This document shows positions 17,954 through 27,732 of a DNA stretch of 64,000 bases, in pieces. The notes under the pieces were generated by a model. It saw only the letters and a list, made by a program, of their open reading frames with translations. It made no database searches and was not told the origin of the DNA. Location: the NCBI GenBank assembly GCA_009733745.1, contig WNWL01000001.1, positions 1,054,001 to 1,118,000 of the forward strand, given 5' to 3'. Origin of the DNA: Oceanobacillus sp. HTM 045. GTDB taxonomy: Bacteria; Pseudomonadota; Alphaproteobacteria; Rhodobacterales; Rhodobacteraceae. Numbering within the stretch: position 1 is the first letter of the stretch; the number at the start of each line of letters is the position of its first letter. Made by a program: the position numbers and the translations under genes.

Positions 17954-18463
17954 TCAGTTGAAGGCCGGGGCGACGCCCTGGCGGAAGACCACCTTGCGCC
18001 CGTCATGCCGGCCGGGGAAGCCGTCGTAGAACACCATCCGCGGGAAGCGGATCTCGACCGCCTCCGGCCCGTAGCCGGGCTGCCACGGCTCGGAGGTGAC
18101 GATGCAGTTGGCGTAGCCGCCGGGGCCGGTGTTCTCCGGCAGGCGGTTCATGAAGCGGAAATTGGTCAGGATGCGGTTGCCGCCGACATAGAGCACGCCG
18201 GTCTCGATCACCTGCTCGTTCAGGAAATGGCTGGCCGCCGCCTGCTGCGTGGTGGTCCACGCGCCGCAGACCGCGAGGCGACCGCCCCGCTCGTAGGGGC
18301 GCACGTAGACCTTGATGCCGCCGCCGGTGCTCCAGTTGCCGCCGCCGACCGCGTAGCCGGGGCCGACCTGCTCCGCCTGCGCGGCGGGCGCGGCGAAGAG
18401 CGCGCCGATGAGGGCGGGGAGAAGTGCGGGGAGGAAAGCCCTGCGCGCGATACGTCCGAACAT
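17954..18463 (-). CDS. Secreted protein, paralogue D
   Basis: A 169-residue exported protein from the ATG at 18463, chosen because AGGAGG lies 6 bases upstream and the signal peptide MFGRIARRAFLPALLPALIG starts there; a 32-residue upstream extension is rejected. Mature motifs: GPGYAVGGGNWSTGGG, LAVCGAW, HFLNEQVIETGV, GNRILTNFRFMNRLP, ANCIVTSEPW, VEIRFPRMVF and a terminal VVFRQG. It has a slightly longer tail than B and C. It is the first gene of the minus-strand run D, netrin-like, C, B. Function unknown. Confidence 0.75.
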   Translation of the reverse strand: MFGRIARRAFLPALLPALIGALFAAPAAQAEQVGPGYAVGGGNWSTGGGIKVYVRPYERGGRLAVCGAWTTTQQAAASHFLNEQVIETGVLYVGGNRILTNFRFMNRLPENTGPGGYANCIVTSEPWQPGYGPEAVEIRFPRMVFYDGFPGRHDGRKVVFRQGVAPAFN

Positions 18464-18697
18464 GATGTGCCTCCTGTGATCCGTCTGAAATCCGGTCGTC
18501 AAACTTGCCGTCAATCTTGCCGTCGAAAATGTCCCGGCGGACCGGTACGCCACGATCAACGCGCCGGGGCGGCGATTCCGTCGCGGGGTCCGGACCCGTT
18601 CGGGCCCTTTCGAGCACGGGGCGCGGGGACCGTGCTGTGAAATTCCCCACGGGCGCGCGGTGCGGGGAGGTTGCGCGGCGCGGTGCAGGGGCTATTA

Positions 18698-18795
18698 GTC
18701 GGGGTGCGGCGGGGGCGCCTGCGCGGGCGGATGCCCGGTGCGGGCTGAGATGCACCCCTCGAACCTGAACCGGGTCATGCCGGCGGAGGAAGTCG
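18698..18795 (+). promoter_or_regulatory. TPP (THI element) riboswitch
   Basis: The conserved thiamine pyrophosphate aptamer is readable: GGGGTGC (18701-18707) pairs with GCACCCC (18752-18758), the latter directly after the invariant GGGCTGAGA (18742-18750), and then GAACCTGAACCGGGTCATGC and CGGCGGAGGAAG. It lies 55 bp upstream of thiD. Downstream, GCTCCCCC (18819-18826) can pair with GGGAGGAGC (18836-18844), which contains the thiD ribosome binding site, so translational control is the likely output. Confidence 0.93.
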
Positions 18796-18850
18796 CGCGC
18801 GGGGCCCCTGCCCCGGCGGCTCCCCCGTGTCCGGCGGGAGGAGCGAGCGA

Positions 18851-19645
18851 ATGATCCCGAACGTGCTGTCGATTGCCGGGTCCGACCCTTCGGGGGGCGC
18901 GGGGATACAGGCCGACATCAAGGCGATCTCGGCCAACGGGGCCTACGCGATGGCCGCTCTGACGGCGCTGACGGCGCAGAACACCCGCGGGGTGAGCGGG
19001 GTGGAACTGGTCGCGCCGGGCTTCGTCGCGGCGCAGATCGACGCGGTCTTCGCCGACGTGCGGGTGGACGCGGTGAAGATCGGCATGATCGCGACGGCGG
19101 AGATCGCCGCGGCGGTGGCCGATGCGCTGGCCCGGCACGGGGCGCGCAACGTGGTGCTGGACCCGGTGATGGTCGCCAAGGGCGGCGACCGGCTGCTGGC
19201 CGAGAACGCGGTCTCGGCGCTGCGCGAGCGGCTGATGCCGCTGGCGCGGGTGGTGACGCCGAACCTGCCGGAAGCGGCGGCACTGCTCGGCGCACGAGAG
19301 GCCGGGTCGCGCGACGAGATGCCGGCCGTGGCGGAGGCGCTCTTGGCGCTCGGGCCGGAGGCGGTGCTGCTGAAGGGCGGGCACCTGCCCGGCGGCGAGA
19401 GCCCGGACTACCTCGCCGACGCCTCGGGCGGCACCTGGCTGGAGGGCGCGCGGGTCGACACGGCGAACACCCACGGCACGGGATGCACGCTGTCCAGCGC
19501 GCTGGCGGCGCGTCTGGCGGCGTCCGGCGACCTGGTGACGGCGGCGCGGGAGGCGAAGGCCTATATCGCCGGGGCCATCGCCGCGGCGGACCGGCTCGAC
19601 GTGGGGCACGGGCACGGGCCGGTGCATCACTTCTTCAGCCGGTGA
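18851..19645 (+). CDS. thiD: Hydroxymethylpyrimidine/phosphomethylpyrimidine kinase
   Basis: ThiD, 264 residues, phosphorylates HMP and HMP-phosphate to HMP-PP in thiamine synthesis. The ribokinase-family start [23 protein letters not shown] is diagnostic; DPVMVAKGG and the anion-hole motif [13 protein letters not shown] with catalytic Asp/Cys context are intact. The ATG at 18851 is preferred over a GTG at 18827 because AGGAG lies 7 bases upstream. It stands alone behind a TPP riboswitch, so thiamine should repress it. No other thi genes are in the window. Confidence 0.96.
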   Translation: MIPNVLSIAGSDPSGGAGIQADIKAISANGAYAMAALTALTAQNTRGVSGVELVAPGFVAAQIDAVFADVRVDAVKIGMIATAEIAAAVADALARHGARNVVLDPVMVAKGGDRLLAENAVSALRERLMPLARVVTPNLPEAAALLGAREAGSRDEMPAVAEALLALGPEAVLLKGGHLPGGESPDYLADASGGTWLEGARVDTANTHGTGCTLSSALAARLAASGDLVTAAREAKAYIAGAIAAADRLDVGHGHGPVHHFFSR

Positions 19646-19649
19646 GACG

Positions 19650-19677
19650 AAAACGGCCGGACCCGAGGGCCCGGCCG
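19650..19677 (-). terminator. Rho-independent terminator of tuf
   Basis: On the minus strand CGGCCGGGCCC-TC-GGGTCCGGCCG forms a nearly perfect stem followed by TTTTCGTC, 37 bp past the tuf stop. It also separates the convergent thiD gene, although without a T run in that direction. Confidence 0.8.
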
Positions 19678-19713
19678 CGTGTTCAGGTTACATCGATCAG
19701 ATCGCCGCGTCGA

Positions 19714-20889
<1,176 letters not shown>

Positions 20890-21028
20890 TGCGTCTTCCC
20901 CATCCGGAGCCAGTCGATATTGGCGCGCGGCATAGAGAATTTGGCCGGGGCAGGCAAGGGGAAAGCGCGCCGCCGCGCGGACGGCCGGGCCCGTGGCGCG
21001 GAAACGCGGCGGGAGGGTCCGGAGGGGG

Positions 21029-21102
21029 TGGAGCGGGCAGCGGGAATCGAACCCGCACCAAGAGCTTGGAAGGCTCGTGTGATACCATTTCACCATGCCC
21101 GC
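21029..21102 (-). tRNA. trnG: tRNA-Gly (TCC anticodon)
   Basis: A 74-nt cloverleaf. The acceptor pairs GCGGGCA with TGCCCGC, discriminator T, encoded CCA. The anticodon loop CTTCCAA gives TCC; the T-arm has GGTTCGATTCC. It lies upstream of tuf in the same orientation and is probably co-transcribed with it. Confidence 0.96.
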
Positions 21103-21114
21103 ATGGTGCCGCAT

Positions 21115-21143
21115 CGGATAGTCCAGCGCGGGGCCGCCGTCAA
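21115..21143 (-). promoter_or_regulatory. Sigma70-type promoter of tRNA-Gly-tuf
   Basis: On the minus strand TTGACG (21143-21138) and TATCCG (21120-21115) are separated by 17 bp. The -10 ends 12 bases before the tRNA-Gly 5' end, the right distance for initiation just upstream of the tRNA. Confidence 0.65.
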
Positions 21144-21248
21144 GCTGGGTGCGGTTGAACCGGCTTGCCGGGACGAGCCGGTTGGATGTGCCCGCCGCCA
21201 TCACTATAGAAGGGGCCACGGCCCGTGCGCGCAGGAGGAGCCCCGCCC

Positions 21249-21950
21249 ATGAGTTTCGACCGTTCCATCAAAATCGCCCCGTCGATCCTGTCGGCGGATT
21301 TCGCCAATTTCGGCGCGGAATGCGCGGCCATCGAGGCGGAGGGCGCCGACTGGGTCCATGTCGACGTGATGGACGGGCATTTCGTGCCCAACATCACCTT
21401 CGGCCCGCAGACCTGCAAGGCGATCCGCCCGCACGTGAAGACGGTGATGGACGTGCACCTGATGATCGCGCCGGTCGATCCCTACATCGCCGCCTTCGCC
21501 GAGGCGGGGGCGGACGTGATCACCGCCCATGTCGAGGCCGGGCCGCATCTCGACCGGACGCTGCAGGCGATCCGCGACGCGGGCGCGAAGGCGGGCGTGG
21601 CGCTCAACCCGGCGACGCCGCCGGAGGCGATCGAGTTCGTGCTCGACCGGGTCGACCTCGTCTGCGTGATGACGGTGAACCCGGGCTTCGGCGGGCAGAG
21701 CTTCATCCACGCGATGGTGCCGAAGGTGCGCCGCCTGCGCGAGATGATCGGCGACCGGGAGATCCATATCGAGATCGACGGCGGCGTGACGCCGGAGACC
21801 GCGCCGCTGGTCGCCGCCGCGGGGGCGGACGTGCTGGTGGCGGGCTCGGCGGTGTTCCGGGGCGGCTCGGTGGCCGACCCCGCGCCTTACGGGCGCAACA
21901 TCCGCGCGATCCGCGAGAGCGCGGCGGCGGTGCTGGAATCGGCGGCCTGA
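21249..21950 (+). CDS. rpe: Ribulose-phosphate 3-epimerase
   Basis: Rpe, 233 residues, interconverts ribulose-5-phosphate and xylulose-5-phosphate. The TIM-barrel motifs [45 protein letters not shown] and [12 protein letters not shown] carry the metal-binding His/Asp residues. The ATG at 21249 has AGGAGG upstream. It is followed after 10 bp by a thioredoxin-fold protein and then by phosphoglycolate phosphatase, a pairing with rpe that is common in proteobacteria. Confidence 0.97.
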   Translation: MSFDRSIKIAPSILSADFANFGAECAAIEAEGADWVHVDVMDGHFVPNITFGPQTCKAIRPHVKTVMDVHLMIAPVDPYIAAFAEAGADVITAHVEAGPHLDRTLQAIRDAGAKAGVALNPATPPEAIEFVLDRVDLVCVMTVNPGFGGQSFIHAMVPKVRRLREMIGDREIHIEIDGGVTPETAPLVAAAGADVLVAGSAVFRGGSVADPAPYGRNIRAIRESAAAVLESAA

Positions 21951-21960
21951 GGAGCAAGAG

Positions 21961-22512
21961 ATGGCTGAGACACCTGTCTGCGACTTCGGCTGGCCGATGC
22001 CGGATTTCTCGCTGCCGGACACCGACGGCAAGGTCTGGACCGCAGCGGACGTGCGGGGCGAGAAGGGCACGCTAATCGTCTTCATCTGCAATCACTGCCC
22101 CTATGTGAAGGCAATCGAGCGGAAGCTGGCCCGCGATGCGCGCGACCTGAAGGCGCTCGGCATCGGCGTGGCGGCGATCTGCTCCAACGACGCCGCCGCC
22201 TACCCCGCCGACGGCGTGCCGGGGCTGCGCGAGCAGATCGGCCGCGCCGGGTTCGATTTCCCCTATCTCGTGGACGAGGACCAATCGGTGGCGCGTGCCT
22301 TCGGCGCGGTCTGCACGCCGGACTTCTTCGGTTTCGCCGCCGAAGGCGGGTTGCAGTACCGCGGCCGGCTCGACGCCTCCCGCGCGCAGGCGGGCCCCGA
22401 GGACCTGCCGCGCGACCTCTACGAGGCAATGAAGCAGGTGGCCGAGACCGGCAATGGCCCGGCGGAGCAGGTGCCCTCGATGGGCTGCACCATCAAGTGG
22501 AAGACGGCGTGA
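21961..22512 (+). CDS. Thioredoxin-fold/AhpC-TSA family protein
   Basis: A 183-residue cytoplasmic protein of the thioredoxin-like redoxin family. The N-terminal MPDFSLPDTDGKVW is the redoxin opening; the active-site region IVFICNHCPYVK has a CNHC variant of CxxC. Members with CNHCPYV are usually annotated as thioredoxin family proteins of unknown substrate. It lies 10 bp after rpe, and its TGA overlaps the GTG of the next gene, so the three are probably one operon. No signal peptide is seen. Confidence 0.85.
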   Translation: MAETPVCDFGWPMPDFSLPDTDGKVWTAADVRGEKGTLIVFICNHCPYVKAIERKLARDARDLKALGIGVAAICSNDAAAYPADGVPGLREQIGRAGFDFPYLVDEDQSVARAFGAVCTPDFFGFAAEGGLQYRGRLDASRAQAGPEDLPRDLYEAMKQVAETGNGPAEQVPSMGCTIKWKTA

Positions 22513-23189
22513 GCGGGGCGCGCGCGGTCGTCTTCGACCTCGACGGCACCCTGATCGACAGCGCGCCCGACCTGCACGCGGCGGCGAACCGGATGCTGGC
22601 GGAACTGGACCGCCCTGCCCTGACGCTGGCGCAGGTGACCTCCTTCGTCGGCAACGGCGTGCCGAAGCTGGTGGAACGCTGCCTCGGCGCGACCGGCGGG
22701 GTAACGGGCGGGGTGGCAGGCGGGGTGGCGGGCTTCGACGCGGCGCTGGGGCGGTTCCATGCGCTCTATGCCGAGGCGCCGGCGGACCTGACGCGGCCCT
22801 ATCCGGGCGTCGCGGAGGCGCTGGCGGCGCTGCGGGACGCGGGCTGCGCGCTCGGGATCTGCACCAACAAGCCGGAAGCGCCGGCGCGGCGGATCCTGGA
22901 ACTGCTGGGGATGGACGGGCTGTTCGGCGCGGTGATCGGCGGCGACACGGCGCCGGTGCGCAAGCCCGACCCCGCGCCGCTGCGGCTGGCGCTGCAGGCG
23001 CTGGGCGCGGAGACGGCGCTGTTCGTCGGCGACAGCGAGACCGACGAGGCGACGGCGCAGAACGCCGCCCTGCCCTTCGGGTTCTTCACCGGCGGCTACC
23101 GCAAGAAGCCGGCGGAGGCGTTCGAGGCGACCTTCGCCTTCGCCGATTTCGCGGACTTGCCGGGCCACGTCCTGCAACGCGCCGCATAG
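22509..23189 (+). CDS. gph: Phosphoglycolate phosphatase (HAD family)
   Basis: A 226-residue HAD hydrolase. AVVFDLDGTLIDSAPDL is motif I with the nucleophilic Asp; ICTNKPE gives motif II; VRKPDPAPLRLAL and FVGDSETDEATA give motifs III and IV. The cap and length match Gph, which removes 2-phosphoglycolate. The GTG at 22509 overlaps the previous stop (GTGA); another GTG at 22497 is possible. A short GG-VTGG-VAGG-VAG repeat sits in the cap region. The context next to rpe supports the assignment. Confidence 0.9.
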   Translation: MSGARAVVFDLDGTLIDSAPDLHAAANRMLAELDRPALTLAQVTSFVGNGVPKLVERCLGATGGVTGGVAGGVAGFDAALGRFHALYAEAPADLTRPYPGVAEALAALRDAGCALGICTNKPEAPARRILELLGMDGLFGAVIGGDTAPVRKPDPAPLRLALQALGAETALFVGDSETDEATAQNAALPFGFFTGGYRKKPAEAFEATFAFADFADLPGHVLQRAA

Positions 23190-23229
23190 CGCGGTTGCAG
23201 GCCGGCCGCGGCGGTGTTCAAGTGGCGCC

Positions 23230-24999
23230 ATGAGACCTGACCCCATCCCTGCCCCCCTGATCGACGACGAAACCCGCGACGCCCTGCGCGCCGCCCGTGC
23301 GCGCGGCCATGCGCGGGCGGCTGAGGCCGTCGTGGGCCGCTGCGCCTTCCAGCAGGCGCGGGGCGTTTCATCCGAGCTGGAGGCCAAGCGGCAGGCGATG
23401 GCGGAGGGGCGGCTGACCTTCCACGCCCAGATCGGCTTCCGCCGCTTCGAGGACAGCCTCGCCGCGTGGCGGGACGTGCATGACCGGCTGGCGGCAGACG
23501 GCATCGCGCCGGACCGCTACGGCCTCTGCCTCGACTGGAGCATGGGCTACGCGCCCGAGGGCCGTGCGAGGGGGCAGCGCGGCACCGGGCTGGTGCTCGA
23601 CGCGCCGGAGCGGTTCCGGGAGTTGACCGCCGCCGCGCCGGTCGCGCCCCATTTCGGCGATTTCGCGATCGGCTTCCCGGGCGCGGTGGACGTGGCGGAG
23701 GCCGCGGTCGCGGCAGGCTGCACCACGCTCGGCAACCTCGCGCAATACTACACTTTCCGCCTGCCCGGCGTGGCGGAGGACGTGAGCGCCAGCACCGCGA
23801 CGGCGGAGGCGCTGGGCCTCCTCGCCGGGCTCAAGGCGCGGGACGGGACGGACTACCTGATCCACGCCAACCTGGACGACGGTTACGCGGCGTGGTTCGA
23901 GGACATCTCCTCCGCGCTCGGCTTCGCCGCCGTGGAGCGGGCGATCGTGGAGGACGGCTTCGGCCTCGCGCTCGGGCACTGCTTCGGCCACACCTACTCG
24001 CAGCCGGTGAAGCGGCTCGCCTTCCTGCGCGCGCTGGCGCGGGTGAACCCGACGCCGGGGACGATGGTCTACGGCGCGACGGTGCTCTACCGGGCGGAGG
24101 CGGCGGCGAATTACGGGGCGCTGGCGAGTTACCTGCTGGTCGATCTCTGCGCCCAGATCCGCCAGCCGACCGGCCACGCGATGACGCCGATCCCGGTGAC
24201 AGAGGCGCAGCGCATCCCGAGCGTGGACGAGGTGGTGGACTGCCACCGCGCGGCACGGGCGCTGGCCGACCGGGCGGGCGAGCTGGCCGCGCTGATCGAC
24301 GAGGGCCCGGCGCTGGAGGCCGCGGCGGTGATGGAGCGGCGCGCGGAAGGGTTCGCGCGGCGGCTGACCGACTGGCTCTGCGAGTCCGGCTGCGGGCCGG
24401 TGGAGGCGCCGGAAGCGGCGCTGCTGGCGCTGCGCCGTCTCGGCCCGGCGGAACTGGAGGCCCGGTTCGCCGACGGCGACGCCCCGCCGGAGACGGCCAG
24501 CCCCTTCGTGGACGAGATCGCCGAGAAGGCGCAGCGGGTGCTCGACCGCACGCCCGCGGGCTGGCGACAGGCCATCGCGCGGCGAAAGCCGGTGCTGATC
24601 GTCGCCGCGACGGACGTGCATTTCTACTCCAAGCGGCTGGTGGAGACGGTCTCGAAACGGCTCGACATCGAGGTGGTGGACGGCGGGGTCTCGGCCGAGG
24701 TCGCCCGCCTCGCGGACCTCGCCGCCGAGACCGGGGCCGTTGCCATCGCGCTCGCGACCTATAACGGCATCGCGCTCAGCTACGTCCAGCGGCTGCGCGG
24801 CGCGCTGGCGGCGGCGGGGGTGGCGCCCGCCCTCTTCGTCGGCGGACGGCTCAACGAGATCGTGGACGACACGCCGGGTTCCGGCCCCCTGCCCGTCGAC
24901 GTGAGCGCGGAGATCGCCCAGCTCGGCGCGCGGCCCTGCGCCTCGGTCGAGGAGATGCTGGCCGAGCTTGCGGGCCAGCCGCGCGAGGAAGCGTCGTGA
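23230..24999 (+). CDS. Cobalamin-binding mutase-like protein
   Basis: A 589-residue cytoplasmic protein. The last ~150 residues look like a B12-binding Rossmann domain: KPVLIVAATDVHFYSKRLVE resembles the DxHxxG loop, keeping D-x-H but losing the Gly, and VAIALATYNGIALSYVQRL and ALFVGGRLNEI match later strands. The first ~400 residues look like an alpha/beta barrel and may be distantly related to the glutamate mutase E subunit (for example CTTLGNLAQYYTFRLPGVAEDV). Both parts are in one chain, unlike the glutamate mutase S/E pair. The TGA overlaps the GTG of a ProC-like gene. The reaction is unknown; a B12-dependent carbon-skeleton or amino group rearrangement is an inference. Confidence 0.6.
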   Translation: MRPDPIPAPLIDDETRDALRAARARGHARAAEAVVGRCAFQQARGVSSELEAKRQAMAEGRLTFHAQIGFRRFEDSLAAWRDVHDRLAADGIAPDRYGLCLDWSMGYAPEGRARGQRGTGLVLDAPERFRELTAAAPVAPHFGDFAIGFPGAVDVAEAAVAAGCTTLGNLAQYYTFRLPGVAEDVSASTATAEALGLLAGLKARDGTDYLIHANLDDGYAAWFEDISSALGFAAVERAIVEDGFGLALGHCFGHTYSQPVKRLAFLRALARVNPTPGTMVYGATVLYRAEAAANYGALASYLLVDLCAQIRQPTGHAMTPIPVTEAQRIPSVDEVVDCHRAARALADRAGELAALIDEGPALEAAAVMERRAEGFARRLTDWLCESGCGPVEAPEAALLALRRLGPAELEARFADGDAPPETASPFVDEIAEKAQRVLDRTPAGWRQAIARRKPVLIVAATDVHFYSKRLVETVSKRLDIEVVDGGVSAEVARLADLAAETGAVAIALATYNGIALSYVQRLRGALAAAGVAPALFVGGRLNEIVDDTPGSGPLPVDVSAEIAQLGARPCASVEEMLAELAGQPREEAS

Positions 25000-25766
25000 G
25001 CGGCGACTGGTCGGTCGGCGTCATCGGCGCGGGGCATTTCGCGGAATTCCTCGTGCAGGGCTGGCTGCGCGCGGGGCGGCCACCGGAGTCGATCATCGTC
25101 TCCCCGCGCGGGCGGTCGGCGGACCTCGCGGCGCGGTTCGGGGTCGGCGTGGCGGAAAGCCTGCCCGACCTCGCGGCGCGGCGCGACCGGATCGTGCTGA
25201 GCGTGCGCCCGAAGGACGCCGCGGCGGCGCTGGCGGAGGCGGGGCTCGGCGCAAGGCACCTCGTCGTCTCCGTCTGCGCGGGCGTGACACTCGGCGAGCT
25301 TTCCGCGGCGGCCCCCGATGCGCGGTGCATCCGCGCCATGCCCGTCAGCGCGGCGAAGCTGGGGCGCAGCCCGACCACCGTCTTCCCCGACGACCCGGCG
25401 GCGCGGGACATGCTCACCGGCCTCGGCCCGCTGATCCCGCTGGAGGCGGAGGCGGCCTTCGAGGCGGCGAGCGTCAACGCGGCGGTCTATGCCTGGGTGC
25501 ACGGCCTGATCGCCGAGACCGCCCGCTGGTCCGCCGCGCACGGGATGGAAGCCGCCACGGCCCGGAAGCTCGCCGCGGAGAGCTTCGCCGCCGCCGGCGC
25601 GATGGCCGGGGACGCGGATGCGCCCGATCTCGACGCGATGGTCGCCGCGCTGGCGACGCCCGGCGGCATTTCCGAGGCCGGGTTCGACGCGCTCGGCGAA
25701 CGCGGCGTGCCGGAAGCCTGGCGCGCAGCCTGCGATGCAGCCCGGCAACGCCTGCGGCGGAGCTGA
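24996..25766 (+). CDS. ProC-like (pyrroline-5-carboxylate reductase family) protein
   Basis: A 256-residue dehydrogenase-like protein starting at GTG 24996 inside the previous stop (GTGA). The N-terminal WSVGVIGAGHFAEFLVQGW is a Rossmann GxGxxA nucleotide-binding site. VVSVCAGVTLGEL and IRAMPVSAAKLG follow the ProC pattern, and the dimerisation domain keeps ATPGGISEAGFDAL. The SGSGPAY-type substrate motif is replaced by ASVNAAVYAW, so the substrate may differ from pyrroline-5-carboxylate. Coupling to a B12-binding protein suggests it works on the product or precursor of that enzyme. Confidence 0.75.
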   Translation: MSGDWSVGVIGAGHFAEFLVQGWLRAGRPPESIIVSPRGRSADLAARFGVGVAESLPDLAARRDRIVLSVRPKDAAAALAEAGLGARHLVVSVCAGVTLGELSAAAPDARCIRAMPVSAAKLGRSPTTVFPDDPAARDMLTGLGPLIPLEAEAAFEAASVNAAVYAWVHGLIAETARWSAAHGMEAATARKLAAESFAAAGAMAGDADAPDLDAMVAALATPGGISEAGFDALGERGVPEAWRAACDAARQRLRRS

Positions 25767-25951
25767 CGGGACGGGCCGCAAGGCGTTGGAGCGAAAAGGC
25801 ACTTTCCTCTAGGGTTCGGCTGTTTGAACGCGCAGGCAGATGCCGCCTCGCGCGGTCGTTCGTTGTTCTGCGCAGGGTCCGCGAGGATGCAACCTACTGG
25901 ATCGATCCGGCCGGGCTCCAAGGCCGCCCGGTGCCGCGCACGGCGTGACGG

Positions 25952-26830
25952 GTGCACTTCGTGAAGGGCGTCCTGCCAGCGATCCGCCGCTTCGCGACCC
26001 GCTGGCGGGTGCCGATCCTGATCCTTGCGGCGGCCGGGTTCTTCGCCGGCATCTGGTACTCGGTACGCGCGCTGGCGCTCGACTGGAGCGACCTTTCGGT
26101 CGGGCCGATCCTGCTTGTCCTCCTCGTCCTCGCGCCGCTGACGCTCGCCGCGGCTTCTCTGAGCCTGCAGGTCTCGGCCCGCGCGCTGGGGTTGCGCATC
26201 GGGTTCGTCGAGGGCGTCAAGGTCTCCGCGCTCGGCAACGTGGCGGAACTGTTGCCCCTGCCCGGCGGGGCCGTGGTGCGCGGCTCCGCACTGATGCGCG
26301 CCGGCGCGCGGCTGGGGGAGAGCGCGTGGATCGTGACGCTGGGCGCGGTGCTGATGCTCTGCCTAGCCGCGGCGGTTGCCGGAGTGCCGATGATATTGCT
26401 GCGCCCGGCCATCGGCTGGCCCGTGGCGCTGGCGGGTTTCGGCGGCGCGGCCGTGGTTGCCTGGTGGATCGCGCGGCGGTCCAGCGTGCATGTCGCGCTG
26501 GCGATGGTCGGTGCGCGGGCCATGATCGCCGCCGTAACCGTCGGCCGGATTGCCGCGGCCTTCGCCGCCATCGGGTTCGAGGTGGGCCTGCGGGAGGCGG
26601 CGCTCTTCTCGGTTTCGGCAACGCTCGGGAACGCTGTGACCATCGTCCCGGCCGGTCTCGGCATCGCCGAGGGGATCGGCGCAGCGCTGGCCCTGCTCGC
26701 CCCGACGCCGCCGGCGGCGGCCTTCGCGGCGGTCGCGCTCAATCGCATCCTGGGGCTCTGTGTCAGCGGCACGATCCTCCTCGTGGGCGGCTGGCGGACG
26801 AACGGTGCAGCCGGAGCGGCCGGGCGATGA
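25952..26830 (+). CDS. YbhN/UPF0104-type flippase-like membrane protein
   Basis: A 292-residue inner-membrane protein with about seven or eight hydrophobic segments. The opening VPILILAAAGFFAGIWYSVR and the later TIVPAGLGIAEGIGAALALL resemble the lysylphosphatidylglycerol synthase membrane domain/UPF0104 family often found next to glycosyltransferases and proposed as lipid-linked glycan translocators. The GTG at 25952 is taken; a second GTG 9 bases later is possible. It overlaps the sulfotransferase gene (ATGA) and heads a four-gene glycan operon. Confidence 0.7.
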   Translation: MHFVKGVLPAIRRFATRWRVPILILAAAGFFAGIWYSVRALALDWSDLSVGPILLVLLVLAPLTLAAASLSLQVSARALGLRIGFVEGVKVSALGNVAELLPLPGGAVVRGSALMRAGARLGESAWIVTLGAVLMLCLAAAVAGVPMILLRPAIGWPVALAGFGGAAVVAWWIARRSSVHVALAMVGARAMIAAVTVGRIAAAFAAIGFEVGLREAALFSVSATLGNAVTIVPAGLGIAEGIGAALALLAPTPPAAAFAAVALNRILGLCVSGTILLVGGWRTNGAAGAAGR

Positions 26831-27732
26831 CGAAGGATCTCGTCTTCATTGCCTCCGGCGGGCGGACTGGCACGCAGTTCCTCGGCGACCGGCTCTCGGA
26901 GGTGATCGCCGACTGCCACTCGGAGCACGAGCCTGACCTCGCCCTCGGCCTCTCCCGGCAGACCATGCGGCGGATCGGTCGGTTCGGCTTCTGGCACATG
27001 GTGGCGGGCCGTGCGCTGGGGCTCACGGGTGTGCGCGTGACGGGGCACAAGCTCCTAACCGGGGCGATCACGGAGGAGGTTGCGTTCCGCCGGATACGCC
27101 GGGCGCGGGACGGGTGGCACCACTCGATCCCGCAAGGGCTGGTGGTCGAATCCTACTCGCGCTGGTGGATGTTCGCCGGGCGGATCCGGCGGATCTGGCC
27201 GGGCGCGAAGACGGTTGGCGTGATCCGCGACCCGCGCGACTGGATCGGCTCCTGGCTGCGGCACCGGCCCGCGATCCACCAGCGCGACATCTGGTTCTGG
27301 TTCCCGGTCGGGGCGCTGACCCCCGCCGCTGTCGGCGACACGGAGTGGGCAGACCGCTGGGACGGTCTCGCGCAGTTCGGCCGGCTCGCCTGGGATTGGC
27401 GGACCGCCTACGGCACGCTGGACCGCGCGGCCGATGCGGGAGAGGTGCGGATGTACCGTTTCGAGGACATCTTCGGGCCTGACCCCGGGCACATTGCCGA
27501 CCTCGTCGCCTACGTTGCCGATCATGGCGAGCGGCGTTACGCGGTCGGTGACCTTGGAGGCTTCACTTCCGAGACCCGCAATGCCAGTCGTGGCCCGCGC
27601 AGGTCGTGGCCCGACTGGCCGGACGCGGACGCGCACCTGCTCGACGCGATGTGCGGCCCGCTGATGCGCAAGTACGGCTACGGGACCGAGCCGGAATGGA
27701 CAGCGAAGGTCGCGGCGGGGGCCGGGGCATGA
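26827..27732 (+). CDS. Sulfotransferase-family protein
   Basis: A 301-residue protein starting at ATG 26827 within the previous stop. The N-terminal VFIASGGRTGTQFLGDRLSE resembles the PAPS 5'-phosphosulfate loop, and KTVGVIRDPRDWIGSWLRH the 3'-phosphate loop (RDPRD) of sulfotransferases. The family moves sulfate from PAPS to hydroxyl or amino groups. It is flanked by a flippase-like protein and a GT-C membrane protein, with ATGA overlaps on both sides, so a sulfated surface glycan or glycolipid is a reasonable inference. P-loop kinase-like proteins without sulfotransferase activity remain an alternative. Confidence 0.75.
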   Translation: MTKDLVFIASGGRTGTQFLGDRLSEVIADCHSEHEPDLALGLSRQTMRRIGRFGFWHMVAGRALGLTGVRVTGHKLLTGAITEEVAFRRIRRARDGWHHSIPQGLVVESYSRWWMFAGRIRRIWPGAKTVGVIRDPRDWIGSWLRHRPAIHQRDIWFWFPVGALTPAAVGDTEWADRWDGLAQFGRLAWDWRTAYGTLDRAADAGEVRMYRFEDIFGPDPGHIADLVAYVADHGERRYAVGDLGGFTSETRNASRGPRRSWPDWPDADAHLLDAMCGPLMRKYGYGTEPEWTAKVAAGAGA

